A stretch of 64,000 bases of DNA, taken from Lasiosphaeris hirsuta. Its lineage: Eukaryota; Ascomycota; Sordariomycetes; Sordariales; Lasiosphaeriaceae. The notes under the pieces are model-generated. The model made no database searches, was not told the DNA's origin, and was given only the letters and a program-made list of their open reading frames with translations. Shown here piece by piece: positions 12,809 to 24,181 of this stretch; the first letter of the stretch is position 1; each line of letters begins with the position of its first letter. Where the stretch lies: positions 7,812,001 to 7,876,000 of the forward strand of contig JAUKUA010000001.1 of NCBI GenBank assembly GCA_030549175.1, in the 5' to 3' direction. Position numbers and translations under genes: made by a program.

Positions 12809-13920
12809 TCAGAGCTTCCTCTCGCGTCCCCAGAGCGCAGGGCCCTTGGGCTTGTTGTCCAACACGGCCTCGATCTCCTCCAGGACCTCGGGTGTCAGCT
12901 TGTCAATCAGGGCAAGCGCCTTGAGGTTGTCGTTGAGCTGGTCGACCTTGGTGGCGCCCAAGATGACGGTGCTGACATTGGGGTTCTTGGCCGCCCAGGC
13001 GAGCGCGAGGTGTCCGGGCGAGGCGCCGAGACGCTCGGCAATGGCCGTCAGCTTGCGGACCTTCTCGATCTTGGCCTGGCCGACCGGCGTCTGCAGCTCC
13101 TTGACCGTGTTGGCGAAGAAGGCCGGGTTGGTGGCGAAGCGCGAGTCCTCGGGGACGCCCTCGTTGTACTTGCCCGTGAGCAGGCCGCCGGCGAGCGGCG
13201 ACCAGATGGTGGTGCCGAAGCCGTGCTTCTTGAACAGCGGGTCGTACTCGACCTCGAAGCGCTCGCGGTGGAAGGCATTGTACTGCGGCTGCTCGGCCGA
13301 GGGCGCAATCAGGTTGTGCTTCTCGGCCACCTGGATGGCCTCGGTGATCTGCTCAGCGCTCCACTCGGACGTGCCCCAGTAGTATGCCAGGTTGAGGTTG
13401 CGGATGACCTGGGTGAAGGCCTCGACGATCTCGAGAATGGGCGTGGCGACGTCGGGACGGTGGGCGAAGACGACGTCGACGTAGGGCGTCTGCAGGCGGG
13501 CCAGCGACGACTTGAGGCCCTCGACGATGTGCTTGCGGCTCAGGCCGCGGGTGTTGGGCTCCTTGCGCCCTGTACCGAAGAAAACCTTGGTCGTCAGGAC
13601 GTACTCGTCTCGCGGCCAGGCGAGCTCCTTGAGGGCCTGGCCCATCTCGATCTCGGACTGGCCGTTGGCGTACGTCTCGGCATTGTCAAAGGTTTGCTGC
13701 GGGGGCGTGTTAGCTCCGTCGGCCTCATCCGTTCTGCGAGCTGCCCACTCACAATGCCGTGGTCCCAGGCAGTCTGGAGGAGCTCCTTCACAATCGAACC
13801 CTTCTGGGTGCCGCCGATGGTGAGCCAGCCGCCAAAGGAGAAGACAGATACCTGCAGGCCGGTGTTGCCCAGGTAGCGGAACTTCATGTCCTTGGGGTTG
13901 TATGCGGTTTGGACAGCCAT
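12809..13920 (-). CDS. Aldo-keto reductase, potassium-channel beta-subunit-like (AKR6 type)
   Basis: NADPH-dependent oxidoreductase of about 351 residues, probably cytosolic, acting on aldehyde or ketone substrates that cannot be named from sequence. Two exons, 13920–13753 and 13696–12809, are separated by a 56 bp intron with GTGAGT donor, CTAAC branch and GCAG acceptor; the frame stays in phase. The fold signature is complete: [21 protein letters not shown] at the N-terminus, the tetrad Asp/Tyr in [10 protein letters not shown], Lys in VLTTKVFFG and His in VFAHRPD. The NADPH-binding C-terminal part is [20 protein letters not shown]. Length and motifs resemble Kv-beta/YakC-type reductases. 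The ATG at 13920 gives the standard start; an upstream in-frame extension is untranslated-leader-like. Confidence 0.92.
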
Positions 13921-14816
13921 CGTTGCGGAGTCGGTGTGGTTGCGGGATTGGAATTGGGAATTGCGATTGAGGAGGGGAATGGGGAACGGGTTAGTGGGAA
14001 GATGCGCGATGCAAAAGGTAGGCACGCGCGGTTTTATCCTTTCTCATGGCATTGTTTCCCCGGGTGTGCTTGCCCGTGGCAAAGGTGGAGAAGCAGACGG
14101 ATCGCAACAGCCATCGGCATTGTGACGACATCCAATCCACTCTTATCCGCCCATGCCCATGCGTCCCAGCACCACGCCAGGCACGCCAGGCCCAAAATGT
14201 CCAAAATGCCCAATTTTTTTAAAAAAAAAAATGACGCTAAAGTGGAGGCGCGTGCAGAGAGAGAGTTCCGAGACGCTGGGAATGCTGTCGCGCTGGGACG
14301 GAAAGAGCGCACCACTTAATAAAACCAGCGACGGCAGTTCTTATCATGGCAATCATCTAATGCCAAAATGAAAACTCACAGAAATACTTTGGATTTAACC
14401 AAGATAGCGACTTCTCTTCTAAATGCTTGGCACAAATTGTGGCGTTGTATATACACCCCTTCTCGAACCCCCGTCATCGGCGTTAGGCCGTGGGCCCGGC
14501 TAAAGGCCGCCGGTGCCGCCATACCCACCGGCGCTGCGCTGCACGTGGATGAACTCGCTCATCAGGCACAATTGCCAAACAAACGTGACAAAGCAGTAGC
14601 ATGCAACAGCTAGCACTAAAATGCCAGCGGAGTCGATGGCAATCTTTTTTGCTTCGGCCACTTTGCCAGGTCGGAGCTAGACCAATGCCACCATCGCGGC
14701 ACTCGGCCCGGTCCGACACAGCAAAGATATCTTGCACCAATCAAAGCACGGTAATGACTAAATTAATATACAACTTTACTGAAATGTAAGGCGACAACAA
14801 GCAAAACTGAAGGTGA

Positions 14817-14853
14817 TGCGCCAGCCGCGAATCGGACGCGGAGCTCATCGATG
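14817..14853 (-). pseudogene. Truncated tRNA-Gly copy (3' half only)
   Basis: 37 bases match the 3' half of the tRNA-Gly at 14893–14963 with three mismatches: acceptor 3' strand, T arm, variable loop and the 3' side of the anticodon stem. Similarity stops abruptly in the anticodon loop; no 5' half follows. One mismatch falls in the T-loop/B-box, so it should not be a functional RNA polymerase III promoter. Confidence 0.75.
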
Positions 14854-14892
14854 TTGCTGTTTTATGGCAGCTATGGGGCAAAAAGCAAAGGC

Positions 14893-14963
14893 TGCGCCAG
14901 CCGCGAATCGAACGCGGGGCCCATCGATGGCAACGATGGATTTTACCACTAAACCACTGGCGC
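14893..14963 (-). tRNA. tRNA-Gly (anticodon GCC)
   Basis: Reading the minus strand gives a 71-base cloverleaf: acceptor stem GCGCCAG pairing with CTGGCGC and discriminator A, an A-box-like D arm (TGGTTTAGTGGTA), anticodon stem CATCG/CGATG around loop TTGCCAT (anticodon GCC), and a T arm with GTTCGATTC. No intron. Length and sequence fit eukaryotic tRNA-Gly(GCC). Confidence 0.95.
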
Positions 14964-15309
14964 TTCAACTTCTGATAATGTTTTCATTGATTAATTCCCT
15001 TCAGGTAGCAGTAGAGACGGGGCGATTATGCATGTGTTTGGCATGAATCTGTCAATCAAGCCCGAGGTAATAAACGGTGCCAACTGGGGATACTAGCTGT
15101 ATGTATGTTTATGATGCGTTCAATATGGCTGATGACTAAAATGACTTGTACTTCTTAAGCAAATCGCTCCGGCAATTAATGTTTATTTTCCATGCGCCCC
15201 CTGAATGATATGACAATCTAACCCCTGAACACCGAGCCCACCCTTTTTTTTTTTTTTTTTTTTGCGTTCATGCACGCACATGGCTGCCAGGTACAGCGGA
15301 AGAAATGGT

Positions 15310-17592
15310 TTAGAAGAGCTCGCAGGTGGGCTCCTTGACTTTGCACTTGAAGGCCTCCCTGAAACCGCGCGAGTTGGCGATGCCGCCTAGGATTCTGTGA
15401 GGGTTGTAGGCATGGACGTCTTGGGGTCTCGCAATAAGATTGGTCTCGGGTGTCTCGCTGCTGCACCATATGTTGGCGTAGAAGATGAAGAACAGCTGGT
15501 CTTGGGTGAATCGCTCCAAGCCTGGCAGCAGCAGATCGGGTCCGTTCTTCTTTTGCAGGGCGCGGAAGGCGTCGAAGGCGATGCGCAGCCCGCCGGCATC
15601 TGACAGGTTCTCGGCCAGGGTTTTCTCGCCGTCGGTGTTGCCCGTCTTGCCGCCCGGGAGCGGGAACTCGTACTTGTCATACTGGTCGACAAAACATTCC
15701 TGCTTCTCCTCGTAGGCGGCGATGGTCTTGTTGTCCCACCAAGACACTGGCGCGGCATTCTCGTCATAAAGCCGCCCATCCGTGTCAAAGCCATGCAAAA
15801 GCTCGTGGCCGACGACAGCTCCAAGCCCTCCGTATGTCACGTAGGCCGGGAGTCCCTCGCCGAAGACGGGCAGCTGCGAGAAGCCTGCCGGTATGTTCAT
15901 GCTGTTATGGATTGCGACGTAAGCAGCGTTCGCAATAGCAGGCGCGGTGCTACTGATGTCCATGGCGCCGCGGTCGACTGGCTGCCCAACCGTGCGGTAC
16001 GTCTTCAGGTTCTCAAAGCGGCGCGACGCGAGGATATTGGCAAAGTAGTTGTCGGTGATGTTGAAGCCCTTGTAGTACGCAGCGAGGGACTCGGGACTGC
16101 GCGTGTCTACCCCCAGAGATATCGGATATCCAATGTTCTGTACCATGTTATCAACCTTCTTGGCGGCCCGCTTCTTCGCATCTTCACCCATCCAGGGCAA
16201 CTCCTTGAGGCGCAGCTTGAACTGGTTTCGGAGGTCTGCTGCCAATGTATCGGCATCCTTGCGCACGCTGTCGGGGTACGTGGCGGATACGTAGAATCGG
16301 CCTTGGATGAGTCTCAACGACGTGTCTGTGTGGTCCAGGCACTGGGAGTATCTCTCTTGCGACGTTTTCAGGGGAGGTAGGAGTTTTGCAAGCTGGGCAT
16401 GCCCGCGGATGTGATCCTTGAACGAGAAAACCGTCTTCCACACCAGCCAACTCTGTACGATTGTCTTTGGGTGGGACGCGAGGATTTGTGACAGATTGGT
16501 GCCCCAAAGAGGGCCCCCCTTGACAAGGATACTGGCCTTTTCCGGAGCGTAACCAGAGGGCAAGAGGCTGGTAATCAGCTTGTCTGGTGTCGCCGGTGCA
16601 GGAATGACAGACTTGAGAGAAGTGATGTTGTAACGATCATTCTATGTTTGTCTGTTAGCTGAAGTTTTCTGGCTATTCCGCAGCAGCTCGGCGGCGTCGG
16701 GCTTGGGACTCACCCGATCAAAATCAAATACGCTTTCAAGGGCTGCAATTTCAGTCTCCAAATCGGCTATCCCTTTCCCAATAGATTCGGCTGACGTGCT
16801 TGAGAGGTTGGCGGGATAGAAGCCTGCGAGGAAGGTTGCCGCTATGAGGTCGGCGTAATCTTTGACGGCAACTGGGTCTGCGTATACAGAAGTGTTCTTT
16901 TCGGGAAGATCGGGCACCGAGATATAAATAGCTGGAAATTTCTGTGTTCGGCCGTGTCAGCACCAGAAACCGTCCGACCTCGGTGGCAACTTACAGGGTT
17001 CTCCCGATCGGGTAAGATCCCAGACGTAGTAAATGTGTTAACTCCAATATCCTCGAGAAAGTACACGGCCTGGTTGATTCGCTCGTAGTCGGGCTTGGAA
17101 ATCTTGGTCTTGAGATCCTTGCTGTCGATGGGCCAGATTCCATTGAGGGAGCCGAGCAGGTCGGTGATCGGCTTGCCCCCCAGCGCCTCGATGGCATCGA
17201 CGTCCATGCATGATAGGTAGTCTCGCCGAAGCATGTTGAAGTTGGCCTCGTCGACCGAGTTGCGAGGGAAGGTGTTGTTCCAGGGGATGGTCTGATACCC
17301 AACCGCTTTCTCGTACGGACTCTCCAGCATGGTTCGTAGGACTCGGTGGTTCAAGCCTCTCAGCTTGGTGAAGATGGTGCTGTCGTCCCCATTGGTCTCG
17401 GTATATCGAGAACAAACCACTATCGCGGGTTAGTATGCAGGACTGGTAAATGCTTTGGTTTCTGGTATTCAACCGACTCTTGTCAAAATCGGTGCATGGG
17501 TCCATCTTGTCCCAGTTTATGGCGATCTGGTTGACCAGGAGGGCCGAGACCTGCAAGCAGGCCGGCGTCAGGCAAAGAGAGCTATTGGCCAT
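15310..17592 (-). CDS. M13 (neprilysin/endothelin-converting enzyme-like) zinc metallopeptidase
   Basis: Zinc endopeptidase of about 699 residues from four exons: 17592–17478, 17419–16995, 16941–16714, 16641–15310. Introns are 58, 53, 72 bp with usable branch sites (ACTAAC, CTGAC, CTAAC); the first donor, GTCGGT, is weak. Family marks: N-terminal CLTPACL and DPCTDFDKMVC (counterpart of the M13 CxTPxC and DPCxDFxxxxC signatures); zinc site VVGHELLHGFD with His535, Glu536, His539; third ligand Glu600 in AENLSDAGG (usual ENIAD); and a C-terminal Cys motif CELF where most members have CxxW. Unlike typical members, no membrane anchor or signal peptide precedes the first Cys: the start Met lies only 6 residues before CLTPAC. 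A missed upstream exon could supply one. Substrates are unknown, peptides by family. Confidence 0.9.
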
Positions 17593-18830
17593 TTTTGCGG
17601 GAAAGGACTCGGATTGGCTCCGAGTTGGCTGGATATAGGGGGTCGTTGGTGAGCAATGCACGATGGCATGCAGGTGAAAGTACTCGAGTTCAGATGGGGC
17701 GTGATGGGATGGGCGGACCGGGAGATGAGTTGGCAGACATTGATACGGATATATATCATCCTTTTAGTAGCTGAACTGATGATCTGGAAAACAAACATCG
17801 AACTCGGCCCTCTCGTCCAACTTCCGTCAGCGAGGCTGAGCTAGCTGAACAACCGGGCACCAAAGTCGGCCACGTCAACAGGCAGCTGTCCATTGCCGGC
17901 GTATAGGAGCCCCAGGGCGCGGCCAGCGCAAAGAAAGCTATTTTCGCCGTCAGCGCGAGTCTTGGTAATTCGGTTACCGGCTGACGCTCCGCCACCCGTG
18001 GTCGAGGAGAGCGCTCATGCTCATGCTCAGCCTGGGAACCAGGGGACCAATCAGCCGGGCGCTTGCCATCTGACGTGGATCTCGACCACTTGCGTAACGA
18101 ACAAATCCCCGGCACCAAGGTGCCAAGCAGCCCTGCTTCCGAACCCCGTTTGACCTTAAATTCTCCGAGTTAGTCATCCCATGACAGAACCACCACCAGC
18201 CCCAGACGCGACTTGGCAAGACTAACGAGTCCGCATAGGGAGAATCCCACGTTCAGCTGCCGTGTACACTCCAGCCCTGGCTCTGCGTCCAACTATGCAG
18301 ACCAAGTAATTTACTTGAAGCGTCCAACCTCCTTGTAAGATCAATGTCGAGCGCCCTTTTGCGGATTCAAAATATCCTCGTTTGTCGTCCGTGGTTTGGG
18401 GCCCATTGCGGCCACTGACTGGCAAAAGTTTGTCAGTATTTGCCTGAATGACCAGAATATTCCTCCTCTGATGTTCACCCCTCGTACCCATGTTGTTTTA
18501 ACCTCAACCCACATATCAAGGCAACAATCGCCATACTGGGGGCTGTCAGACAACAAAATACCAAATCTTCAATCAGGTTACCCGCTGTATTTGCAACCAA
18601 CCGGAATGTCTCTATGTGCAGCCGCCGGGTATCAATACCAATCATCAGTCATCAAACTCTATCAAGAGCAAAACATCGCAGAAGGCAGCGCCGCCATCTA
18701 CTCCACATCTCCCCCGCCAAAAGAAATCATTAATCCCGCTTCAACCGTCTATCCAAATCCTCGCCCTCTCCCAGCCCCTACCACATGTAAACATTAACTT
18801 TTCTCAACACCCGATACCCGTCGTCCAATA
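17593..18830. other. Intergenic region between metallopeptidase and transcription factor
   Basis: Contains the metallopeptidase promoter and the 3' flank of the Zn2Cys6 gene. I see no coding or RNA feature. Confidence 0.6.
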
Positions 18831-21800
18831 TCATATCCCGGGGCCCCACGTTGCAGCCCCGGCGGCGCCATTCTCCAGCTCGTACTTCCCTAAACTCTCT
18901 TGCCAGGTCTGCCAGTCGAACCCCTCGTCCATATTCACATCCGCCTCTTCGACTGGCGGGTCGGGCACACGCATGACATTCGTCGACCCGCCGTCCGGCC
19001 ACAACCACGGTGGAAGATGATTGTCATCCTTGAGCGATGTTATCGTCGGCCTTTGTTGCTGTTGCGGTTGGTTATAGTGCGGTTGGCGATGTTGGCTACC
19101 GGGCGTATCTCCGGACGCCGTCGCAGTCGCGCTGCTAGACCGCGTGACATCTGTCATTGATGCCGCCGGGTTGTACAGCAAGCTATCCGCCCTTGGGATA
19201 TCTGCCATCAAAAACCCGAAAAGGTCCGCGTCACGTAATCCGAGGGAGGCCGGGTGATCCCGACTCCACAGCGGCCCAAAGTCAGTGGGGGTGAACGATG
19301 AGCTTGCCATGGTCGAGTTGAGATAGTCCATGGTTTCCGGTTTGGCGCACCTGGCGGCGACGCGCGAATCGACCGACCCCCCGCCTGTATTGCTTCGCTG
19401 CACGGCTGGTTGTGATGCCCTTTGCGGCTCGCTTTGCTGAGCGGACGGCAGCGCGTTAGGCGGCAGAGGCGGCGCGTTGACGAGCTCGCGCCAGCTCTTC
19501 AGGGCAATAGCGCTCCTAACGGAGCCGGGAAGTGTATCAAAGGTTGCTGGCGGTGCTTTGGATCGGTCCTCGATTTCGATTTGCTGCGCGGCTTGCGGGT
19601 TTGCTGTGAGACGGCTGATCTCGGCTTCCCGATGCCGCTTGGCTTTAATGTACAGTTTCTTGAGCGGTAGCCAAACGGCTGTGTGGTCTACCATCTTCTC
19701 CATCTCGATCGTCTTGGGTGCCGAGAACACCAGGTTGAGCGCTGCCCACGCACGTTCCACCGTCGGGCTCCAAGGCCGGTGCGACACCTCGATGAGCACG
19801 TAGGCCACTGCATGCCACTGAGTATATGTCTGGAAAAGCCAGCGCCACGGCTTGGCCCGTGAATCCGTGTTGAGGAGGTGGCTGTACTCGAATATTTCGA
19901 TGGCCGCGTTGAACAAACGGGAGCGTTTTTCTGGCGAAAGACATTCGTTACCGGGGCCGGGGAACAAAACAGGCTGGTAGATAACAAGGGTCATCTTGGC
20001 GACAATCAGCCGGGCAATATTGGCGGCTGTCCAGTACATTGGGTTGCTATCCGTGCCGTCCTTTAGATACTTGGATTCGACACGCTTATGAACATCCGTT
20101 AGTAATGCCTCCCGCTCTTCCAGCGTATTTATGGTATCGCCAGGGCATAATCGTGTCATTGCTGAGGAAACAGTATGCAGTCGCCTCGAAAGAGCGCATA
20201 TCTCATAACGAATAATTGAGAAGGTCATATCTGTCAGGCCCTCTCTGGGAATCGGTAGCTCCTTAGTGTCGGGAGAAATGTCCGAGTCGTTGATGTTGAG
20301 GGGCTGTTGAGTGTCAAAGGTCCCATCCACAATAGTGAGCTCACTGCCCTGATCCTCAGCTGAGCGAAGGTCCAAGACACAAACGCCCCAGAAAAGCCGT
20401 CGGCGCATTTCGACTTCGAAGGGGGTAATGTTGGGGAAGTGAGAGCCGTCACGGTGGAGCCCCAATGCTTGGCTGATGCGGATCAGGAGTCCTGTAAGTG
20501 TCCATGAAAATCTTGTGTCGTCATGTCGGCGCACGAGAACGAGGAATAAGAGGAAAGCTTGCGCTACTGTAAGGTCAGGTGTGGTGAGGAAATTTGCTCT
20601 TGACAGCGCCTGCTCGAGCGCAAATCGGTATTGTTGTAGCAAAACATCCTTCTCGGCACCGAAGTTGAGTTTCACCTGCCGCCAGTCAGCAAGCGCATTC
20701 CGGATACCAAAGGATTGCTACGTACCTCATCTTCATCCAATGATGTGATGGCAGCGTAGTAGATGGAGAACATGAGAGCTTCAGTCGAAGGAGTAAGGCT
20801 ATCTAGGTTGTTGCGGAGCTCCCGGATCACTTTGTTCATGGTGGGCACATGAAGGACCTTGAGGATGGGGTCGACGTTCTCCTGGTAGACTTGCCACATG
20901 AAAGGTATTTGGGACGGAAGGGGATGTAGCGATCTCAAGTCTACATCGGCAGAGCGATACCCTAGGATAAAAGACTGGTGGTCGATGACGTTTTTCTCGG
21001 CGTCGGCCGACTGGGGGGACGCTTCGAGGTCCGACACGTCAGATTCATCGTCGGTAAAGTCTTCTGTTTCTCGCCGTATCTCCTCTAGCTAAGCAGTCAT
21101 GTTAGCCAACACGCAAATGCGAGGCGACCTGAGTGGGTGTATATAAGCACCTCGTCGTTGACCGTCGACCAGAACCCGCTGCTGACGTAACGCGTAACCC
21201 CTTTTTCGTTGAGCACAAGGCGACCAAATTGCTTGTGGACATCCGAGGTCTTTCTTAGTGGCCCAAAGCCGGGATTTTGTGCTGGTGCCGTTCTCCCTGC
21301 CGGCCTCGCCCTGACCGCGGCAAGACTGGCGTTTGCAGAATCTGGGCTGTGATTACTCCCGACCATACTTGGCGCGCCACTCTGTCGCCCGCCCACGGCA
21401 TGGTCATCCAATTCTCGAGCAGTCTGTGCCTCGGGCGAGTTTCCAGCACTGGATGGGTGTCGCGGTGGCTCGATCTCGATTTGACCACTGAGCTCTTCAA
21501 CGATACCTTCGAGTTTCCGCAGGCGTTTCATTAATTCTAATTCCCGCTCGCTCGACGGCTGCTTCGACGGGGCATTGGGATCTTTCGGTCTAGGTCGGCG
21601 GGGAGCCCGACCCGGGGCGGGGAATATGCAGGGTATTTGGGCTCGTCTGCAGTTGGAACACGGCATTTGTTTATCGCAGCGCACCTGTGTATGGTGGTGG
21701 CAGGCGCGGTTAGCACATATGTGTACGCCAGATAAAAAGCCGCGACCGGCAGCAGGGGAGAGAGGGGGTACGAACCTTTCTTCTCCTACAAGTAACGCAG

Positions 21801-22000
21801 CTGCGAGGATTTAATGCGCTCGAGACCATTGCAGAGGGCGAATAGACAGAGGCGCCGGGGGGCGGGTGCCGGGCGAGGGCCTGGATCTGCTGGGCTTCGT
21901 AGCCTCCATCTTGAGGAGTGGACATGGAGGGAGATGCGGGATTCGAGGCTTCATCGGAGTTAGCGCCTCGCGCACTCCAGGCTGAGTCGCCGACGACCAT
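18831..22000 (-). CDS. Zn2Cys6 fungal-specific transcription factor
   Basis: Nuclear DNA-binding regulator of about 988 residues from four exons: 22000–21776, 21684–21151, 21088–20726, 20675–18831. Intron 1 splits the zinc cluster, giving CVTCRRRK-VRCDKQMPCSNC then RRAQIPC, with spacing C-x2-C-x6-C-x5-C-x2-C-x6-C. A basic linker (RRPRPKDP) and a short leucine-rich coiled coil (ELMKRLRKLEGIVEELSGQ) follow, as expected for dimerisation. The middle homology region (fungal_trans) is marked by LIRISQALGLHRDGS, MRRRLFWGVCVLDLRSAEDQGSE and LNINDSDI. The C-terminus is Ser/Gln/His-rich and ends with acidic-aromatic patches (VNMDEGFDWQTWQESL) that could activate transcription. No cluster of co-regulated enzymes lies beside it, so the target pathway cannot be inferred. 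Confidence 0.92.
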
Positions 22001-23155
22001 TGAGGGGAATGGCTAGGCTGTGTGTGCCTGCCGTGCCTATGTGTGGACGTGGATGCGTATGGCTTCGGTCTTCGGATTCTCGAGTTGGTCGAGCGCGCAG
22101 AGGTTGGCGGGGTCAAGCGGTTGCGGATTGGAGGCGACTTCGTAATCTGTCTCTCGCAATTCTCGGTCGGGATGCGAGTTGGGAACGGCCCCGGCAGCTC
22201 GGGCGCGCTGTACCGGAATAGTCGCCGCTGCTGTGTGAATGTGTCAGCGGTTGGTGAAACTCGAGAAGCACCAATCGAGACGGGACTCGACAGCAAAGCA
22301 TCCGTCAGAATCCAGAGAATCAAAAGAAACAGACCCTGGCTGCTGAAGAGAAGAGAGGGTGGGGTTTCTTTGCTGCTGCGACACTGGTTGCCCTGGTCAG
22401 TGCGCCTGTGATGACTGCCCGCGAACTCCTGCTGCAAAGCGGCACGTGCATGGGGAAATTGTAATCGCCGTCAGCATTGAACGAATTTCGTTCTTTCCGC
22501 CGTCCTGCACCCACCCGCAGTTGTCCCGGCTTGCTGGAGCTGCTGATAAACCTGATTTCTAGGTCTTTTCCCTCACCTGCGAGCCGGCGCTCCCTCGTCG
22601 CGTTCCTGGTCTCCAATCACCTTTCATGATGCACTTTCTTAGCTGCCTCGTCAATCCCCCGCCGCTTGAGGCTGCTCGACGTTAGCCTGCCGTTTTGATT
22701 CTAGCGCGTCGCCTGCGCGCGCATTTGTCCCTAGCCCTAACGATTCTGACTATTCTCAAACGGCGCGCATTACAGTTTGAGTCATAATATGCCGGCCTGT
22801 CCCGAATTCCAACCGCAGCTCGGCACTTGCATTTCTAGATCTCTCCAAAAGCTGCGACTGCTTGGCGTATATTTGCTTGCATTTCAGCCCTGCAGCACAC
22901 AATCCAACCGTTGGGTGCCTTGTCGCTGTCGTTTCCCTTATCTCGGCGATCGAATCCACCAGCTCCCGCTAATTATGGTTGTTGCTGATTGGCCCTGTCG
23001 CCATCTCAAGATGGGAAAAGAAAAAGTTGGAAGGCAACGAGTCAGGGCCCAACTTCACCGCTGAGATGACCGAGCACCAAACATTTGGTTGCATCACGCT
23101 TCCAAGTCCCCCATCTGTCCTGTCTGCCCCTGCCGCGCCGTCGCTCACCGAAACA
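22001..23155. other. Promoter/leader region of the Zn2Cys6 gene
   Basis: Contains the 5' flank of the transcription factor gene. No gene recognised on either strand. Confidence 0.55.
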
Positions 23156-23335
23156 ATGCGCGCCGTAGTCTACACGAGACGAAGCTCAGTCTCGGTCCTT
23201 GAGCCGCGCGAGTTTCCCATGCCTATTCACCAAAAGGGCGAGGTCTTAGCCAAGGCCCTAGTCGAGGCCATGGGGTTCGGCATCAATCGGGCGGGTATGA
23301 TTCGGTTGCTGTCCAGCAAACCCACAACCCCATGA
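23156..23335 (+). pseudogene. N-terminal fragment of an MDR-type quinone oxidoreductase
   Basis: The 59 residues starting MRAVVYTRRSSVSVLEPREFP, with later GEVLAKALVEA and GINRAGMI, match the opening of zinc-type alcohol dehydrogenase/quinone reductase family proteins (MRAVVY..., GEVLVKV, GINPAD). The frame then stops and no cofactor-binding or catalytic part follows, so this is a relic rather than a working enzyme. The match is short and recognised by eye. Confidence 0.45.
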
Positions 23336-23454
23336 TGCTACTTCACCTCTGCTCCCAGGCACCCCACTGGCGCCGACGTCTGTACAATCCAACCCTGGTT
23401 TGTTTGTTAGCGCAAGACCTCTCCTCCAGGACCCAAAGGGATATTGCAGTTCTG

Positions 23455-23573
23455 GAAAGGCCTTCCAGAATCGAGAAAAGGAATGTTTGGTATTTACAAG
23501 GCCTTTCCGCCATCAAAAAGGGCATTTGTGGCACTTCAAAGGCCTTGCTGGAAATAAGAAGAGGCCTTTCCTG
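23455..23573. repeat. Degenerate ~41 bp tandem repeat with AAGGCCTT cores
   Basis: AGGCCT palindromes occur at 23458, 23499, 23540 and 23562. The first three are 41 bases apart and the sequence between them is alignable (purine-rich block, then a T/G-rich block). The last unit is truncated. It looks like an old minisatellite of about 2.5 copies. Confidence 0.6.
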
Positions 23574-24181
23574 TTTTCATGACGGGCTTTGAAGCAAACA
23601 AGGGTTGGACTGTAAGAGATGTTAATTCGCCAAGCATCTTTCGCTAATCACATTTCTGCGCATCATTTGCATCGGGGCATCGGTATCGCCGCCGGAGCGC
23701 CGGCCTCCGCCGAAGCCAAGCCATTTCCCCTGGCCCGTCGCGTGGCCACCTGCATGGGCGGATTGAGCCGTGAGATTCCGGCGTCTCATGACAAGCTCAC
23801 CGTACCGAGTCGGTCTCGGTTGCCAAACTTGCGGCTCTTCCGGAAATCTCCAGGCAAGAGCACACAGCTCACTGGGCTATCTTTGCCAGGTATTACTGCC
23901 GCTGTTCTCATAAGTTGCTCTTGGTACTTTCCATGCCGTGAATCAAGAAGTCTGACCAAAGAGCTGCGTTGCAGCCTCCAGCTGGTCTGCATGTTGGACG
24001 TGCCCTTATTGGTTGAGTGCCAAGTGGTTGCCTGACTAGCCCAAATATTCGTCCCCGCCTCAGACCGCTGCCTCCCTAGTAGCCGTTCTCATTTACGAAA
24101 GTGGTTTTGCTTTGCTATAGGCAAACTAGAACACTTCCAGGAGCGACACAATTGCATCAATATTGCATGACATCTTTTGTG

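Noticed and set aside
13010..13876. 288-codon plus-strand frame opposite the aldo-keto reductase
   Set aside because: It spans the intron of the real gene and has no motif.
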